Shown here: piece by piece, positions 28,141-36,736 of the stretch
How positions within the stretch are numbered: position 1 is the first letter of the stretch
Layout: each line of letters opens with the position of its first letter
From: Methylophaga sp.
Lineage (GTDB): Bacteria; Pseudomonadota; Gammaproteobacteria; Nitrosococcales; Methylophagaceae
DNA: 64,000 nt
Assembly (NCBI GenBank): GCA_030148085.1
Contig: JASBUF010000059.1
Span: 1 to 64,000, forward strand
Direction: 5' to 3'
Program-made: the position numbers and the translations under genes
Notes under the pieces: model-generated
Databases searched by the model: none
What the model was told of the DNA's origin: nothing
The model's input: the letters and a program-made list of their open reading frames with translations, nothing else

Positions 28141-28201
28141 GGTAGAAATAAAAAAGCCCCAAGTATTAGATACTTAGGGCTTAGATATGGCGGAGGGACA
28201 G
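28141..28201. repeat. tRNA-proximal att-like direct repeat (copy 2)
   Basis: GGTAGAAA, terminator hairpin, and the tRNA-Ser 3' end; imperfect partner of 25114-25172, with 15 identical bases at 28187-28201. Marks the junction between islet and tRNA gene. Confidence 0.7.
28150..28183 (-). terminator. Terminator of tRNA-Ser, islet-borne copy
   Basis: Imperfect hairpin with arms AAGCCC-AAGTA and TACTT-GGGCTT, followed on the minus strand by a T6 run. It lies a few bases after the tRNA 3' end and replaces the older terminator now at 25123. Confidence 0.75.
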
Positions 28202-28277
28202 GGATTTGAACCCTGGAAGGTCGTTAAACCTTGCCGGTTTTCAAGACCGGTGCTTTCAGCCGCTCAGCCATCCCTCC
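28188..28277 (-). tRNA. tRNA-Ser (anticodon UGA)
   Basis: A 90-nt class II tRNA. Acceptor stem GGAGGGA pairs with TCCCTCC, followed by G and an encoded CCA. The anticodon stem is CCGGT/ACCGG with loop CTTGAAA, hence anticodon TGA. A long variable arm (AAGGT...ACCTT) and T arm CAGGG-TTCAAAT-CCCTG follow. It reads UCA/UCG-type serine codons. Its 3' end is the insertion site of the 3-kb islet, and the gene was restored intact. Confidence 0.97.
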
Positions 28278-28288
28278 GAAGATGCGAA

Positions 28289-28317
28289 ATAATACAGACT
28301 CTACCCCCCGAACACAA
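28289..28317 (-). promoter_or_regulatory. Probable promoter of tRNA-Ser
   Basis: On the minus strand TTGTGT and TATTAT are separated by exactly 17 bp, with the -10 box 11 bp before the mature tRNA 5' end. The G-rich spacer is unusual. Confidence 0.5.
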
Positions 28318-28435
28318 CCTCCAAAACAAAATTATTTCTCTGGTCTTCTGAGCTATTGCCATTTAGAACTTATAGGGTAGGATGTTGTCATTCGATTGAG
28401 ACCTTTCATCAACATCACGATACGGAGACATTCTG

Positions 28436-29107
28436 ATGAATTACGATGCACAAACGACCGTTGCCCGTTCGCAACAGTCAGTCTTGCAAACAAACAAGCT
28501 GCTGCGTAACACCTACAGCTTGCTGGCACTGACATTGGTGTTCAGTGCTATGACTGCTGGCCTGTCGATGGCATTTAACTGGGGGCACCCGGGTCTGCTG
28601 ATCACACTGGTTGGTTACTTCGGTTTGCTGTTCCTGACCCACAAACTGCAAAACAGTGTTTGGGGTATTGCTTCTGTATTCGCTCTGACAGGCTTTATGG
28701 GGCTGACTCTGGGCCCAATCGTCAGTATGTACCTTGGCCTGCCTAATGGCGGCGAAATTGTAATGCAGGCGCTGGGCGGTACCGGCATTATCTTCTTTGC
28801 TTTGTCGGCTTACGCAGTAAAAAGTCAGAAAGATTTCAGCTTTATGGGCGGCTTCCTGTTCGTGGGTATTTTGGTTGCATTTATTGCTGGCCTTGCCGCA
28901 GTTTTCTTTGAAATGCCTGGCCTTTCATTGGCGGTATCAGCTATGTTTGTCTTGCTGATGGCAGGTTTGATTCTGTTTGAAACCAGCCAAATCGTAAACG
29001 GTGGTGAAACTAACTACATCATGGCCACTGTGACGCTGTACGTCAGTATCTACAACCTGTTTACCAGCCTGCTGCACTTGCTGGGTGCTTTTGCTGGCGA
29101 CGACTGA
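28436..29107 (+). CDS. yccA: Bax inhibitor-1 / YccA family membrane protein
   Basis: A 223-aa inner-membrane protein with seven hydrophobic segments of the BI-1 fold. It opens MNYDAQTTVARSQQSVLQTNKLLRNTY and ends with the ETSQIVNGGETNYIMATVTLYVSIYNLF signature, where Asp/Glu residues close the channel. E. coli YccA inhibits the FtsH protease; that role here is by analogy. It stands alone, with a strong terminator after it. Confidence 0.93.
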   Translation: MNYDAQTTVARSQQSVLQTNKLLRNTYSLLALTLVFSAMTAGLSMAFNWGHPGLLITLVGYFGLLFLTHKLQNSVWGIASVFALTGFMGLTLGPIVSMYLGLPNGGEIVMQALGGTGIIFFALSAYAVKSQKDFSFMGGFLFVGILVAFIAGLAAVFFEMPGLSLAVSAMFVLLMAGLILFETSQIVNGGETNYIMATVTLYVSIYNLFTSLLHLLGAFAGDD

Positions 29108-29130
29108 TTAAGTCTGAATACAGAAAAATA

Positions 29131-29160
29131 AATAAACCCCGCTTTGCGGGGTTTATTTTT
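29131..29160 (+). terminator. Rho-independent terminator after the BI-1 gene
   Basis: A long perfect hairpin, arms AATAAACCCCGC and GCGGGGTTTATT around TTT, followed by TTT. About 25 bp after the stop. Confidence 0.9.
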
Positions 29161-29285
29161 ATCTGGCGACTGAGTTTAAGTATTTAACACACGACTTTTA
29201 CGTAATAGCGCTGGCAAAGCTATAATAGCGAAGTAATGCCTCTATATAGGTTTGGGACAAGCGTTGAAACAGTAACAGGCACTTC

Positions 29286-30293
29286 ATGAGTGATTTACCG
29301 ACACAATTAGTTGACCGCTATGGCAGAAAAGTCACATACGTACGTATGTCGATTACGGATCGTTGCGACTTCCGTTGTGTCTATTGCATGGATGAAGAAA
29401 TGACATTCATGCCACGTGAGAAGCTGCTGACGCTGGAAGAAATCGTATTTCTGCTGCGCGCATTCTGTGAACTTGGCGTTGAGAAAGTCCGGATAACCGG
29501 AGGTGAGCCGTTGGTCCGACGCAATGTTGACTGGCTGTTCAAGCAACTTGGTGAACTCAAAGCGACAACAGCGTTAAAAGAACTGACTTTGACAACCAAC
29601 GGTTCTCAATTGCCGCGCTATGCCGAGGCGTTGGCAGAAGCGGGCGTTGACCGCATTAATATTAGTCTCGATTCGCTGGATGCTGACAAATTCAAAGCGT
29701 TGACCCGCACGGGTGAGCTGCAACAAGTCCTTGACGGCATTGAAGCGGCCAAACAAGCAGGATTTAAACGTATCAAATTGAATGCGGTGATTATGAAAGG
29801 CCGCAACGAAAATGAAATCGTTGATCTGGCCGAGTTTGCGATTAACAACGGCATGGATATTTCTTATATCGAAGAAATGCCCTTAGGCCACGTTGATCAT
29901 GATCGTGGCGAGAGCTATTGCTCCAGTGATGAAGTGCTGGAGGCATTGCAAGGTCATTTCAGCCTGCAGCCGAGTATTGCTACCACTGGTGGTCCTTCAC
30001 GTTATTATCAGGTGGCTGATAGTCAAAACCGAATCGGCTTTATTTCCCCACACAGCCATAATTTCTGCAGCAGTTGTAATCGTGTCCGTGTGACCACGGA
30101 AGGCCGTTTGTTACTTTGCTTGGGGCAAGAGCACTCCATGGATCTGCGTGACGTTATTCGTCGCTATCCGGGCGATATGGATAAGCTGAAACAGGCTATC
30201 GTTAAGTCGATGGATATTAAACCTGAAGGCCATGACTTCAATATCGAGGCAAAACCGGTAATTTTCCGCCATATGAGCGTCACCGGTGGCTAA
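29286..30293 (+). CDS. moaA: GTP 3',8-cyclase MoaA
   Basis: First enzyme of molybdenum cofactor synthesis. The 335-aa radical SAM protein has the N-terminal cluster CxxxCxxC at Cys27, Cys31 and Cys34 (RCDFRCVYC), the SAM-binding VRITGGEPLVRR, and the C-terminal cluster CSSCNRVRVTTEGRLLLC. It ends with the Gly-Gly needed for activation. It overlaps fdhD, which also serves molybdenum enzymes. Confidence 0.97.
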   Translation: MSDLPTQLVDRYGRKVTYVRMSITDRCDFRCVYCMDEEMTFMPREKLLTLEEIVFLLRAFCELGVEKVRITGGEPLVRRNVDWLFKQLGELKATTALKELTLTTNGSQLPRYAEALAEAGVDRINISLDSLDADKFKALTRTGELQQVLDGIEAAKQAGFKRIKLNAVIMKGRNENEIVDLAEFAINNGMDISYIEEMPLGHVDHDRGESYCSSDEVLEALQGHFSLQPSIATTGGPSRYYQVADSQNRIGFISPHSHNFCSSCNRVRVTTEGRLLLCLGQEHSMDLRDVIRRYPGDMDKLKQAIVKSMDIKPEGHDFNIEAKPVIFRHMSVTGG

Positions 30294-31107
30294 CTACCGC
30301 CCCCAAATGACCGATGCCGGCATACACCGGCTACATACCACCACGGTGCTGGATGAAAACGGTGACAGCCGTGAGGTCTCACTCACCGGCGAACGGCCAC
30401 TCACTATCTATCTCAATTCCATCGAAATTGTCACGCTAATGACATTGGGCGCACAGCCGGAACTGTTAACGCTGGGCTATCTGCGTAATCAGGGATTGGT
30501 TGATAAGATGGAGGATATCGAATCTATTCAGGTCGACTGGGATGTGGAAGCGGCCGCAGTCACAACTCGTTGTAAGGACAAGAACATCGAAAAGCTCACA
30601 GCGCGCCGTACGGTGACCAGTGGCTGTGGTCAGGGCACGATGTTTGGTCATGTGATGGATTCGTTGTCACAATTGAAGCTGCGGTGTCCCAACTTTACGG
30701 CAGAGTCTCTGTATGCTGTTTTAAATGCGCTGACCGAGTATAACGAAATGTACAAGCAGGCCGGCGCTGTGCATGGCTGCGCATTGTGTGATGGCACCAA
30801 TATCCTGCGTTTCGTGGAGGATGTCGGGCGTCATAATGCGGTTGATGCGATTTCCGGCTGGATGTGGCTGAATGATGTTAAGGGCCACGATAAGGTGTTT
30901 TACACCACCGGCAGGCTGACCTCGGAAATGGTGATCAAAGTCGCGCAAATGCAAGTGCCACTGCTGTTATCCCGTTCCGGGGTGACAGAGATGGGACTGA
31001 AGCTCGCACAGCAGATTGGCATTGGTATGGTGGCACGTGCAAAAGGACGCCACTTTCTGGTCTACAACGGGCTTGAGGCGTTTCTGGCAGAAACCGCGAT
31101 CAGATAG
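30286..31107 (+). CDS. fdhD: Formate dehydrogenase accessory sulfurtransferase FdhD
   Basis: Passes sulfur from IscS to the molybdenum cofactor of formate dehydrogenase. The 273-aa protein has the catalytic cysteine pair in HGCALCDG, ending in the FVEDVGRHNAVDAISG signature, and the C-terminal TTGRLTSEMVIKVAQM. The GTG at 30286 overlaps moaA; the ATG at 30307 is an alternative. Implies a formate dehydrogenase elsewhere in the genome. Its stop overlaps the convergent mazG-like gene. Confidence 0.95.
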   Translation: MANYRPQMTDAGIHRLHTTTVLDENGDSREVSLTGERPLTIYLNSIEIVTLMTLGAQPELLTLGYLRNQGLVDKMEDIESIQVDWDVEAAAVTTRCKDKNIEKLTARRTVTSGCGQGTMFGHVMDSLSQLKLRCPNFTAESLYAVLNALTEYNEMYKQAGAVHGCALCDGTNILRFVEDVGRHNAVDAISGWMWLNDVKGHDKVFYTTGRLTSEMVIKVAQMQVPLLLSRSGVTEMGLKLAQQIGIGMVARAKGRHFLVYNGLEAFLAETAIR

Positions 31108-31531
31108 TCTCGTTACCGTCCAGTGTCTCTAGCAGCTTGGCTTCGTCCCAAAAGCTGTCGAGTTCTTTTAGAGAAAAATCCGAGAAATTTTTTTCTGCTG
31201 CCACTACCCGCGTTTCAACGTAGTTAAAGCGACGATAGAACTTCTGGTTCGTGCCCGAGAGGGCCTCAGTGGGTATGACATTAAGATGACGCGCCAGATT
31301 GCAGCAGGCAAAGAGCAGATCGCCTAACTCATCTTGCAGGCGTTCCTGATCGTTACCGTGGGTTATCTCATGCTTCAACTCATCAAGCTCTTCATGAATT
31401 TTGGCAATAACACCTTTGATATCCGGCCAGTCGAAACCAACTGAAGATGCGGCTTTCTGCATAGCAAAAGCGTAGGAGAGGGGATCCTGTTTAGGATTCA
31501 GCTGATTTAACAGAAAATCGTATTTGCTCAT
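31100..31531 (-). CDS. Short MazG-type nucleotide pyrophosphohydrolase
   Basis: A 143-aa single-domain protein corresponding to one half of E. coli MazG. It has QKAASSVGFDWPD, the acidic metal motif KIHEELDELKHEI (EExxE) and LQDELGDLLFACCNLARHL (ExxD), then KFYRRFNYVE. Such enzymes hydrolyse nucleoside triphosphates to monophosphates. Only about half the usual 260 residues are present, but the four-helix catalytic core is complete. Last gene of acs-hslR-mazG; its start overlaps the hslR stop by one base. Confidence 0.88.
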   Translation of the reverse strand: MSKYDFLLNQLNPKQDPLSYAFAMQKAASSVGFDWPDIKGVIAKIHEELDELKHEITHGNDQERLQDELGDLLFACCNLARHLNVIPTEALSGTNQKFYRRFNYVETRVVAAEKNFSDFSLKELDSFWDEAKLLETLDGNETI

Positions 31532-31929
31532 TATTGACGGGTGAATTTGATGATATTGCGGCGATCGCGTTTGCTTGGGCGACCCTGATGCAGTCGGGAA
31601 CCGAGCGGCTCATTTTTGATCTGTTCACGCAGAATTTCGCGCTTTTTGATGCTGTCTTCGGTTTCCTGATACAGCGCCTGTGCTTCTTCGGCAGGACGAC
31701 GTTGCAGATTCAACCCTTGGACAACAATTTCATGCTCATAGGGGGGCTTGGAGATAGTTAGCGTGTCGTTAACGCGAACGGTACGGCTCGGTTTGACCCG
31801 CTGGCCGTTAAGGTGAACCTTACCGCCGCTAATGGCCTCAACGGCGAGGCTGCGGGTTTTATAAAACCGCGCAGCCCATAACCATTTATCTAAACGTTGT
31901 GATTCAGAACTATCGTCCTGTTGTGTCAT
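31531..31929 (-). CDS. hslR: Heat shock protein 15 homologue (S4 RNA-binding)
   Basis: A 132-aa S4-domain protein. The RNA-binding motif runs from [22 protein letters not shown] to [17 protein letters not shown] (residues ~12-60), with a basic C-terminal tail ([14 protein letters not shown]). E. coli Hsp15 rescues 50S subunits that carry stalled nascent chains. The start overlaps the acs stop by 4 bp. Confidence 0.93.
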   Translation of the reverse strand: MTQQDDSSESQRLDKWLWAARFYKTRSLAVEAISGGKVHLNGQRVKPSRTVRVNDTLTISKPPYEHEIVVQGLNLQRRPAEEAQALYQETEDSIKKREILREQIKNEPLGSRLHQGRPSKRDRRNIIKFTRQ

Positions 31930-33890
31930 GCCTTACCTTGGAGTTGCAGTAATATCGATTCGTTTTCGAGTGTCGATGTATCCTGCGTGATTTCTTCCCC
32001 TTTGGCAATGGCGCGGAGCAGACGGCGCATGATCTTACCGGAGCGTGTTTTCGGTAAGTTATCTGAATAACGGATGTCATCCGGCTTCGCAATCGGGCCA
32101 ATTTCATTACCCACCCAGTTACGCAGTTCTGCAGTGAGTTCTTCGTCAATACCGCCTTCAGGGCGATCACCTTTAAGAACCACATAGGCAAAGACGGCTT
32201 CACCTTTGACATCATGCGGACGGCCAACTACAGCAGCTTCTGCTACACGCGGGTGAGAAACCAAAGCCGATTCGATTTCCATGGTGCCGAGGCGGTGACC
32301 TGACACGTTCAGTACATCGTCAATACGACCCATAATCCAGAAGAAGCCATCATTATCACGACGGGCACTGTCACCAGCCAGATAATACTTACCACCGAAA
32401 TACGGCCAATACGTATCTTTATAACGCTGATCATCACCCCAGATGGTCTGAATCATTGATGGCCACGGTTTACGAATGACGAGGTAGCCACCTTGGTTCG
32501 GTTTGGTGATTTCTTCACCTTCGTCATTCACGATAGCCGCATCAATGCCTGGAAGAGGACGGGTACATGAACCGGGTTTGGCATGTGTCACACCCGGCAC
32601 AGGGGCGATCATATGGGCGCCTGTTTCTGTCTGCCACCAGGTATCTACAATCGGGCAATGACCTTTACCAATCACCTCGTGATACCACATCCAGGCTTCA
32701 GGGTTAATCGGTTCACCAACAGTACCAAGCAGTCGTAAGGTAGAGAGGTCATAACTATTAGGAATATCATCACCGACTTTCATCAGCGCACGAATTGCCG
32801 TCGGAGCGGTGTAGAAAATAGTCACGCCATGACGTGAACAGACGTCCCAGAAACGACCAGCATCCGGCACTGTAGGAACACCTTCGTAGATGACTTGTGT
32901 CGCACCCGTAGCCAGAGGACCGTAGGCGACATATGTATGACCGGTGATCCAGCCCACATCAGCCGTACACCAGAACACATCTGCATCCTGAATATCAAAT
33001 ACCCAGCGCATGGTCATAATGGCATCCAGTAAATAGCCACCCGTGCTGTGCTGAATACCTTTAGGTTTACCCGTTGAACCTGAGGTGTACAGTAGGAACA
33101 GTGGATCAGCCGCATTCATCCATTCTGGTTCACACACTTCAGACTGGCCAGCAGTGGCATCATGCCACCAGATATCACGGCCATCCTGCATGTTTACGCC
33201 CTGCCCACAACGTTGATAGACAATGACGGTTTCAACACTGTCACAGCCGTTACCCAGCGCTTGATCGGTCGTGTCTTTCAGCGGGACGACTTTACCACCA
33301 CGGTGACCGCCATCTGCCGTCACCACGACTTTAGCGCCGGTATCTTCAATACGGTCTTTCAAAGACGAGGCAGAGAAACCGCCGAATACCACCGAGTGAA
33401 TCGCACCGATACGGGCACAGGCCTGCATGGCAACAACAGCCTCGGTAATCATCGGCATATAAATAATGACCCGATCACCTTTGTTAACACCCTGTGCTTT
33501 CAGCGCGTTAGCAAAGACGCATACTCTCTGGTGAAGTTCACGGTAGCTGATGTGTTCAACATCACCTTTTTCACCTTCGAAGATGATGGCCGTTTTATCT
33601 GCATTTTTTTCCAGTTGGCGATCCAGACAATTATAGGACACGTTCAGTTTGCCATCCGGGAACCAGCGGAAGTGAGGGGCATTGCTGCTGTCCAGAGTCT
33701 GGGTAAAAGGCGTTTGCCAGTCAATTTGCTGATGTGCCAGTTCTGCCCAGAAGCCTTCGTGGTCCTGCGCCGCTTTCGCATACAGCTCGTCTAATTGACG
33801 GGCGTTGACAGTAGCGGTGGAGACGAATGCCTGACTAGGTGGAAATTGACGGTTTTCATGCAAGGTTGATTCGATATTTTCTTGAGCCAT
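31926..33890 (-). CDS. acs: Acetyl-CoA synthetase
   Basis: Activates acetate to acetyl-CoA through acetyl-AMP. The 654-aa adenylate-forming enzyme has the P-loop-like [16 protein letters not shown], the WWQTETG motif, the hinge Asp region [12 protein letters not shown], and the lysine that is acetylated for control in [14 protein letters not shown]. Together with the aldehyde dehydrogenase next upstream on the same strand it would take acetaldehyde to acetyl-CoA. It heads acs-hslR-mazG. Confidence 0.97.
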   Translation of the reverse strand: MAQENIESTLHENRQFPPSQAFVSTATVNARQLDELYAKAAQDHEGFWAELAHQQIDWQTPFTQTLDSSNAPHFRWFPDGKLNVSYNCLDRQLEKNADKTAIIFEGEKGDVEHISYRELHQRVCVFANALKAQGVNKGDRVIIYMPMITEAVVAMQACARIGAIHSVVFGGFSASSLKDRIEDTGAKVVVTADGGHRGGKVVPLKDTTDQALGNGCDSVETVIVYQRCGQGVNMQDGRDIWWHDATAGQSEVCEPEWMNAADPLFLLYTSGSTGKPKGIQHSTGGYLLDAIMTMRWVFDIQDADVFWCTADVGWITGHTYVAYGPLATGATQVIYEGVPTVPDAGRFWDVCSRHGVTIFYTAPTAIRALMKVGDDIPNSYDLSTLRLLGTVGEPINPEAWMWYHEVIGKGHCPIVDTWWQTETGAHMIAPVPGVTHAKPGSCTRPLPGIDAAIVNDEGEEITKPNQGGYLVIRKPWPSMIQTIWGDDQRYKDTYWPYFGGKYYLAGDSARRDNDGFFWIMGRIDDVLNVSGHRLGTMEIESALVSHPRVAEAAVVGRPHDVKGEAVFAYVVLKGDRPEGGIDEELTAELRNWVGNEIGPIAKPDDIRYSDNLPKTRSGKIMRRLLRAIAKGEEITQDTSTLENESILLQLQGKA

Positions 33891-33965
33891 ATAGCGACAC
33901 CTTTATCGTTATTCTCTACGCTGAGATTGATACTTTACCTCTGTAGAGACGGAGTGTTAAGCAGA

Positions 33966-34009
33966 CACAAAAAACTCTCCCAAAAGCGTGGGCTTGAGGG
34001 AGAGTGTTT
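33966..34009 (-). terminator. Terminator after the aldehyde dehydrogenase gene
   Basis: Hairpin with arms ACTCTCCC and GGGAGAGT, followed on the minus strand by TTTTTTG, about 15 bp after the stop at 34023. Separates this gene from acs. Confidence 0.8.
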
Positions 34010-34022
34010 GCTTGGACGAGGT

Positions 34023-35543
34023 TTAGAAGAAGCCGAGTGGACTTGTGCTGTAGCTGACCAGCAGGTTTTTGGTTTGTTGGTAGTGTTCCAGTACCATTTT
34101 GTGCGTTTCACGACCAACACCGGATTTCTTATAACCACCAAAAGCCGCATGTGCTGGGTAGGCATGGTAGCAGTTGGTCCAAACACGACCAGCCTGAATA
34201 CCGCGACCCATGCGATAAGCCAGATTCATATCACGGGTCCAGACACCAGCACCAAGACCAAACTCAGTATCATTAGCGATGGCAAGTGCTTCTGCTTCAT
34301 CTTTGAAGGTTGTCACAGAGACAACTGGGCCAAAGATTTCTTCCTGGAAGATGCGCATCTTGTTGTGGCCTTTCATCAGCGTAGGCTGAATGTAGTAGCC
34401 GCTGTCGAATTCAGCACCCAGTTGTTCAACGGCACCACCCATAAGCAGTTCCGCGCCTTCCTGTTTACCAATTTCAACGTAACCCAGGATTTTCTCAAAT
34501 TGCATTTGAGATGCCTGAGCACCAACTTGAACGTCAGTATCCAGGGGGTTACCACGTTTGATTTTCTGAGCACGATCCATGACGATTTTGATGAAATCTT
34601 CATAGATGCTTTCTTGAATCAGCGCGCGTGAAGGGCAAGTACAGACTTCACCTTGGTTGAAGAAGGCCAGAACCATGCCCTCAGCTGCCTTGTTAATGAA
34701 GTCTTCTTCCTGTTGCATGATGTCTTCGAAGAAGATGTTTGGCGACTTACCACCCAGTTCGGTGGTAGACGGAATGATGTTTTCTGCCGCACGTTTCATG
34801 ATGTGCGAGCCGACTGGGGTCGAACCGGTAAAGGCGATTTTAGCGATACGTGTGCTGGAAGCCAGTGCTTCACCAGCAACACGACCCATACCATTGACGA
34901 CGTTCAATACACCGCCAGGCAGCAGGTCACCGATGACTTCCATCAATTTAAGAATAGAAACTGGTGTTGATTCGGCAGGCTTCATCACGATGCAGTTACC
35001 TGCAGCCAAAGCTGGTGCCAGTTTCCAGGCAGCCATCAGCAGTGGGAAGTTCCACGGAATGATTTGGCCAACCACACCCAATGGTTCATGGAAGTGGTAA
35101 GCGACGGTGTTTTCGTCGATTTCACCCATGGTGCCTTCTTGTGCACGCAAGCAACCTGCAAAGTAACGGAAGTGATCGGCAGCCAGTGGAATATCAGCAT
35201 TGAGAGTTTCACGAACGGCTTTACCATTATCCCAGGTTTCTGCCACAGCGAGCATTTCCAGGTTTTGCTCAATGCGGTCGGCAATTTTCAGCAGGATATT
35301 AGAGCGTTGGGCAACCGAAGTACGACCCCAGGCATCTTTGGCGGCATGGGCTGCATCCAGAGCCAATTCGATGTCTTCTGCGGTTGATTCCGGAATCTCA
35401 CAGATGACTTCACCTGTAACCGGCGTAATATTATTAAAGTATTGACCTTTAACCGGGGCAACCCATTTACCACCGATAAAGTTCTCGTAGCGGGCGTCAA
35501 AGTTGACGACGGAACCCTCTGTTCCTGGTTTAGCATAAATCAT
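34023..35543 (-). CDS. NAD+-dependent aldehyde dehydrogenase, ExaC-like
   Basis: A 506-aa aldehyde dehydrogenase. NAD-binding [19 protein letters not shown], the general base in [12 protein letters not shown] and the catalytic Cys in [13 protein letters not shown] are in order. The C-terminus ends in SPLGFF as in Pseudomonas ExaC, the acetaldehyde dehydrogenase of ethanol oxidation, and in related acetaldehyde/lactaldehyde enzymes. The divergent AraC regulator (172 bp gap) and the nearby acs suggest an inducible alcohol/aldehyde route. Exact substrate not readable from sequence. Confidence 0.92.
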   Translation of the reverse strand: MIYAKPGTEGSVVNFDARYENFIGGKWVAPVKGQYFNNITPVTGEVICEIPESTAEDIELALDAAHAAKDAWGRTSVAQRSNILLKIADRIEQNLEMLAVAETWDNGKAVRETLNADIPLAADHFRYFAGCLRAQEGTMGEIDENTVAYHFHEPLGVVGQIIPWNFPLLMAAWKLAPALAAGNCIVMKPAESTPVSILKLMEVIGDLLPGGVLNVVNGMGRVAGEALASSTRIAKIAFTGSTPVGSHIMKRAAENIIPSTTELGGKSPNIFFEDIMQQEEDFINKAAEGMVLAFFNQGEVCTCPSRALIQESIYEDFIKIVMDRAQKIKRGNPLDTDVQVGAQASQMQFEKILGYVEIGKQEGAELLMGGAVEQLGAEFDSGYYIQPTLMKGHNKMRIFQEEIFGPVVSVTTFKDEAEALAIANDTEFGLGAGVWTRDMNLAYRMGRGIQAGRVWTNCYHAYPAHAAFGGYKKSGVGRETHKMVLEHYQQTKNLLVSYSTSPLGFF

Positions 35544-35715
35544 GGTCTTGTCTCTCTCTGTGCTAATAATTTAATAGTTTTAGGTACTGCCAATCTAATG
35601 ATTTATATAAGACTGATGATGCAGGATAAATCCCCGGTATAGCAAGCCGCTTGACTGTTATTCCCAATTACTTGACTTATAGTCCAGAACAGTTTCACAA
35701 TTTTGGTACAACACC

Positions 35716-36648
35716 ATGAAAGATGCGACGATGCAGATTGAGAAACTCTCGCTGTCCAAACGGCGTGAAAAACGACAATTACTGGTCGAAAACAAACTGA
35801 AATTTGCCGGTCCTGAGTCTGAACTCAGTATCTACGATACCTACCGTTCAGCGACTGGGGTAGGGCTTGCTGCCGATCAATTGCTGTTCTGTGGCATGGT
35901 CAGTGGTCGTAAAGTCATGCACCACTTGCCCGAAAAAAGCAGTGAGCTGTTTTTACCTCATGAATCGTTTGTTATGCCTCCCGGTGACTATGTTGAGATT
36001 GACTTCCCTGATGCCAAGGAAGAGTCGCCTACCACCTGTTTGACAATAGAAATCTCAAAAGATCGCATTAATCGTATTTCAGAGCGGATGCGTGATTTGA
36101 TAGCTCTTGATGCAAGCGCGCATAACTGGGAATACCAGCCTCGGATAATTCATCAGCATCACACCACGGATACCCAGCAGTTGTTGGAAAAAATGGTGTC
36201 TCTGTATACGCAAAATAATCCTGATAAAGAGATTATGTTGGATTTGAGCGTCACAGAATTGGTGATCCGCCTGCTACGCGAGCAGGGGCGTGAAGTATTA
36301 CTGAGTTACAGCCAGAAAGATCCAGAAGCCAGCGGTGTTATAGCGGCTATCCATTATCTTGAACAGAATTTGACGGTAGCCCTGGATATTGATCAATTGT
36401 GTAGAACTGCCTGCATGAGCCGCAGCCGTCTGTATGTTGAGTTCAAAAAACAACTCGGCTGCACGCCGGGCGAGTTTCATCAGCAACTCAGATTGAAGTC
36501 TGCGGCTGAAGCCATCAGTGCTGGTAACAGTGTGACCGATGCCTGTTATAGCTTTGGCTTCAATGATTTAAGTCACTTCAGCCGACGTTTCACCCGTTTC
36601 TTTGGTTGCTCACCAAGCAGCTACCGCCAGAAATTCGGCAACAATTAA
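35716..36648 (+). CDS. AraC family transcriptional regulator
   Basis: A 310-aa regulator: N-terminal AraC-type sensor region (about 25-190), then two helix-turn-helix motifs (about 208-305), the first in IDQLCRTACMSRSRLYVEFKKQLG and the second in VTDACYSFGFNDLSHFSRRF, ending with CSPSSYRQKF. It is divergent from the aldehyde dehydrogenase and probably controls it; regulators of this kind beside exaC-like genes respond to alcohols or aldehydes. No clear operator could be picked out in the gap. Confidence 0.92.
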   Translation: MKDATMQIEKLSLSKRREKRQLLVENKLKFAGPESELSIYDTYRSATGVGLAADQLLFCGMVSGRKVMHHLPEKSSELFLPHESFVMPPGDYVEIDFPDAKEESPTTCLTIEISKDRINRISERMRDLIALDASAHNWEYQPRIIHQHHTTDTQQLLEKMVSLYTQNNPDKEIMLDLSVTELVIRLLREQGREVLLSYSQKDPEASGVIAAIHYLEQNLTVALDIDQLCRTACMSRSRLYVEFKKQLGCTPGEFHQQLRLKSAAEAISAGNSVTDACYSFGFNDLSHFSRRFTRFFGCSPSSYRQKFGNN

Positions 36649-36736
36649 TCACCATTAACAGTCCTAAACGTATCGGCAAGCCGCATTGTGGCTGTCATAA
36701 TGGACGTGCTTTTACCACGTTAACGGGACTGTTTTC

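Larger units (their letters stand above)
25158..28187. mobile_element. tRNA-Ser-integrated islet carrying an RloC-like gene, no integrase
   Basis: About 3.0 kb of AT-rich DNA lies between a 15-bp copy of the tRNA-Ser 3' end and the intact tRNA gene. Both ends hold tandem 12-mers starting TGGTACACG (25314-25337 and 28102-28125) in the same orientation, 142 and 61 bp from the repeats, which look like integrase arm sites. The terminator is duplicated with the tRNA end. The only substantial gene is the split RloC-like nuclease. No integrase or excisionase is present, so the islet is either a deletion relic or was mobilised in trans. Boundaries rest on the repeats; mobility is inference. Confidence 0.7.

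Noticed and set aside
33162-33794. A 210-codon open frame on the plus strand opposite acs
   Set aside because: It is fully antisense to a clear acetyl-CoA synthetase gene, has no ribosome site and no family likeness; a shadow of codon bias.
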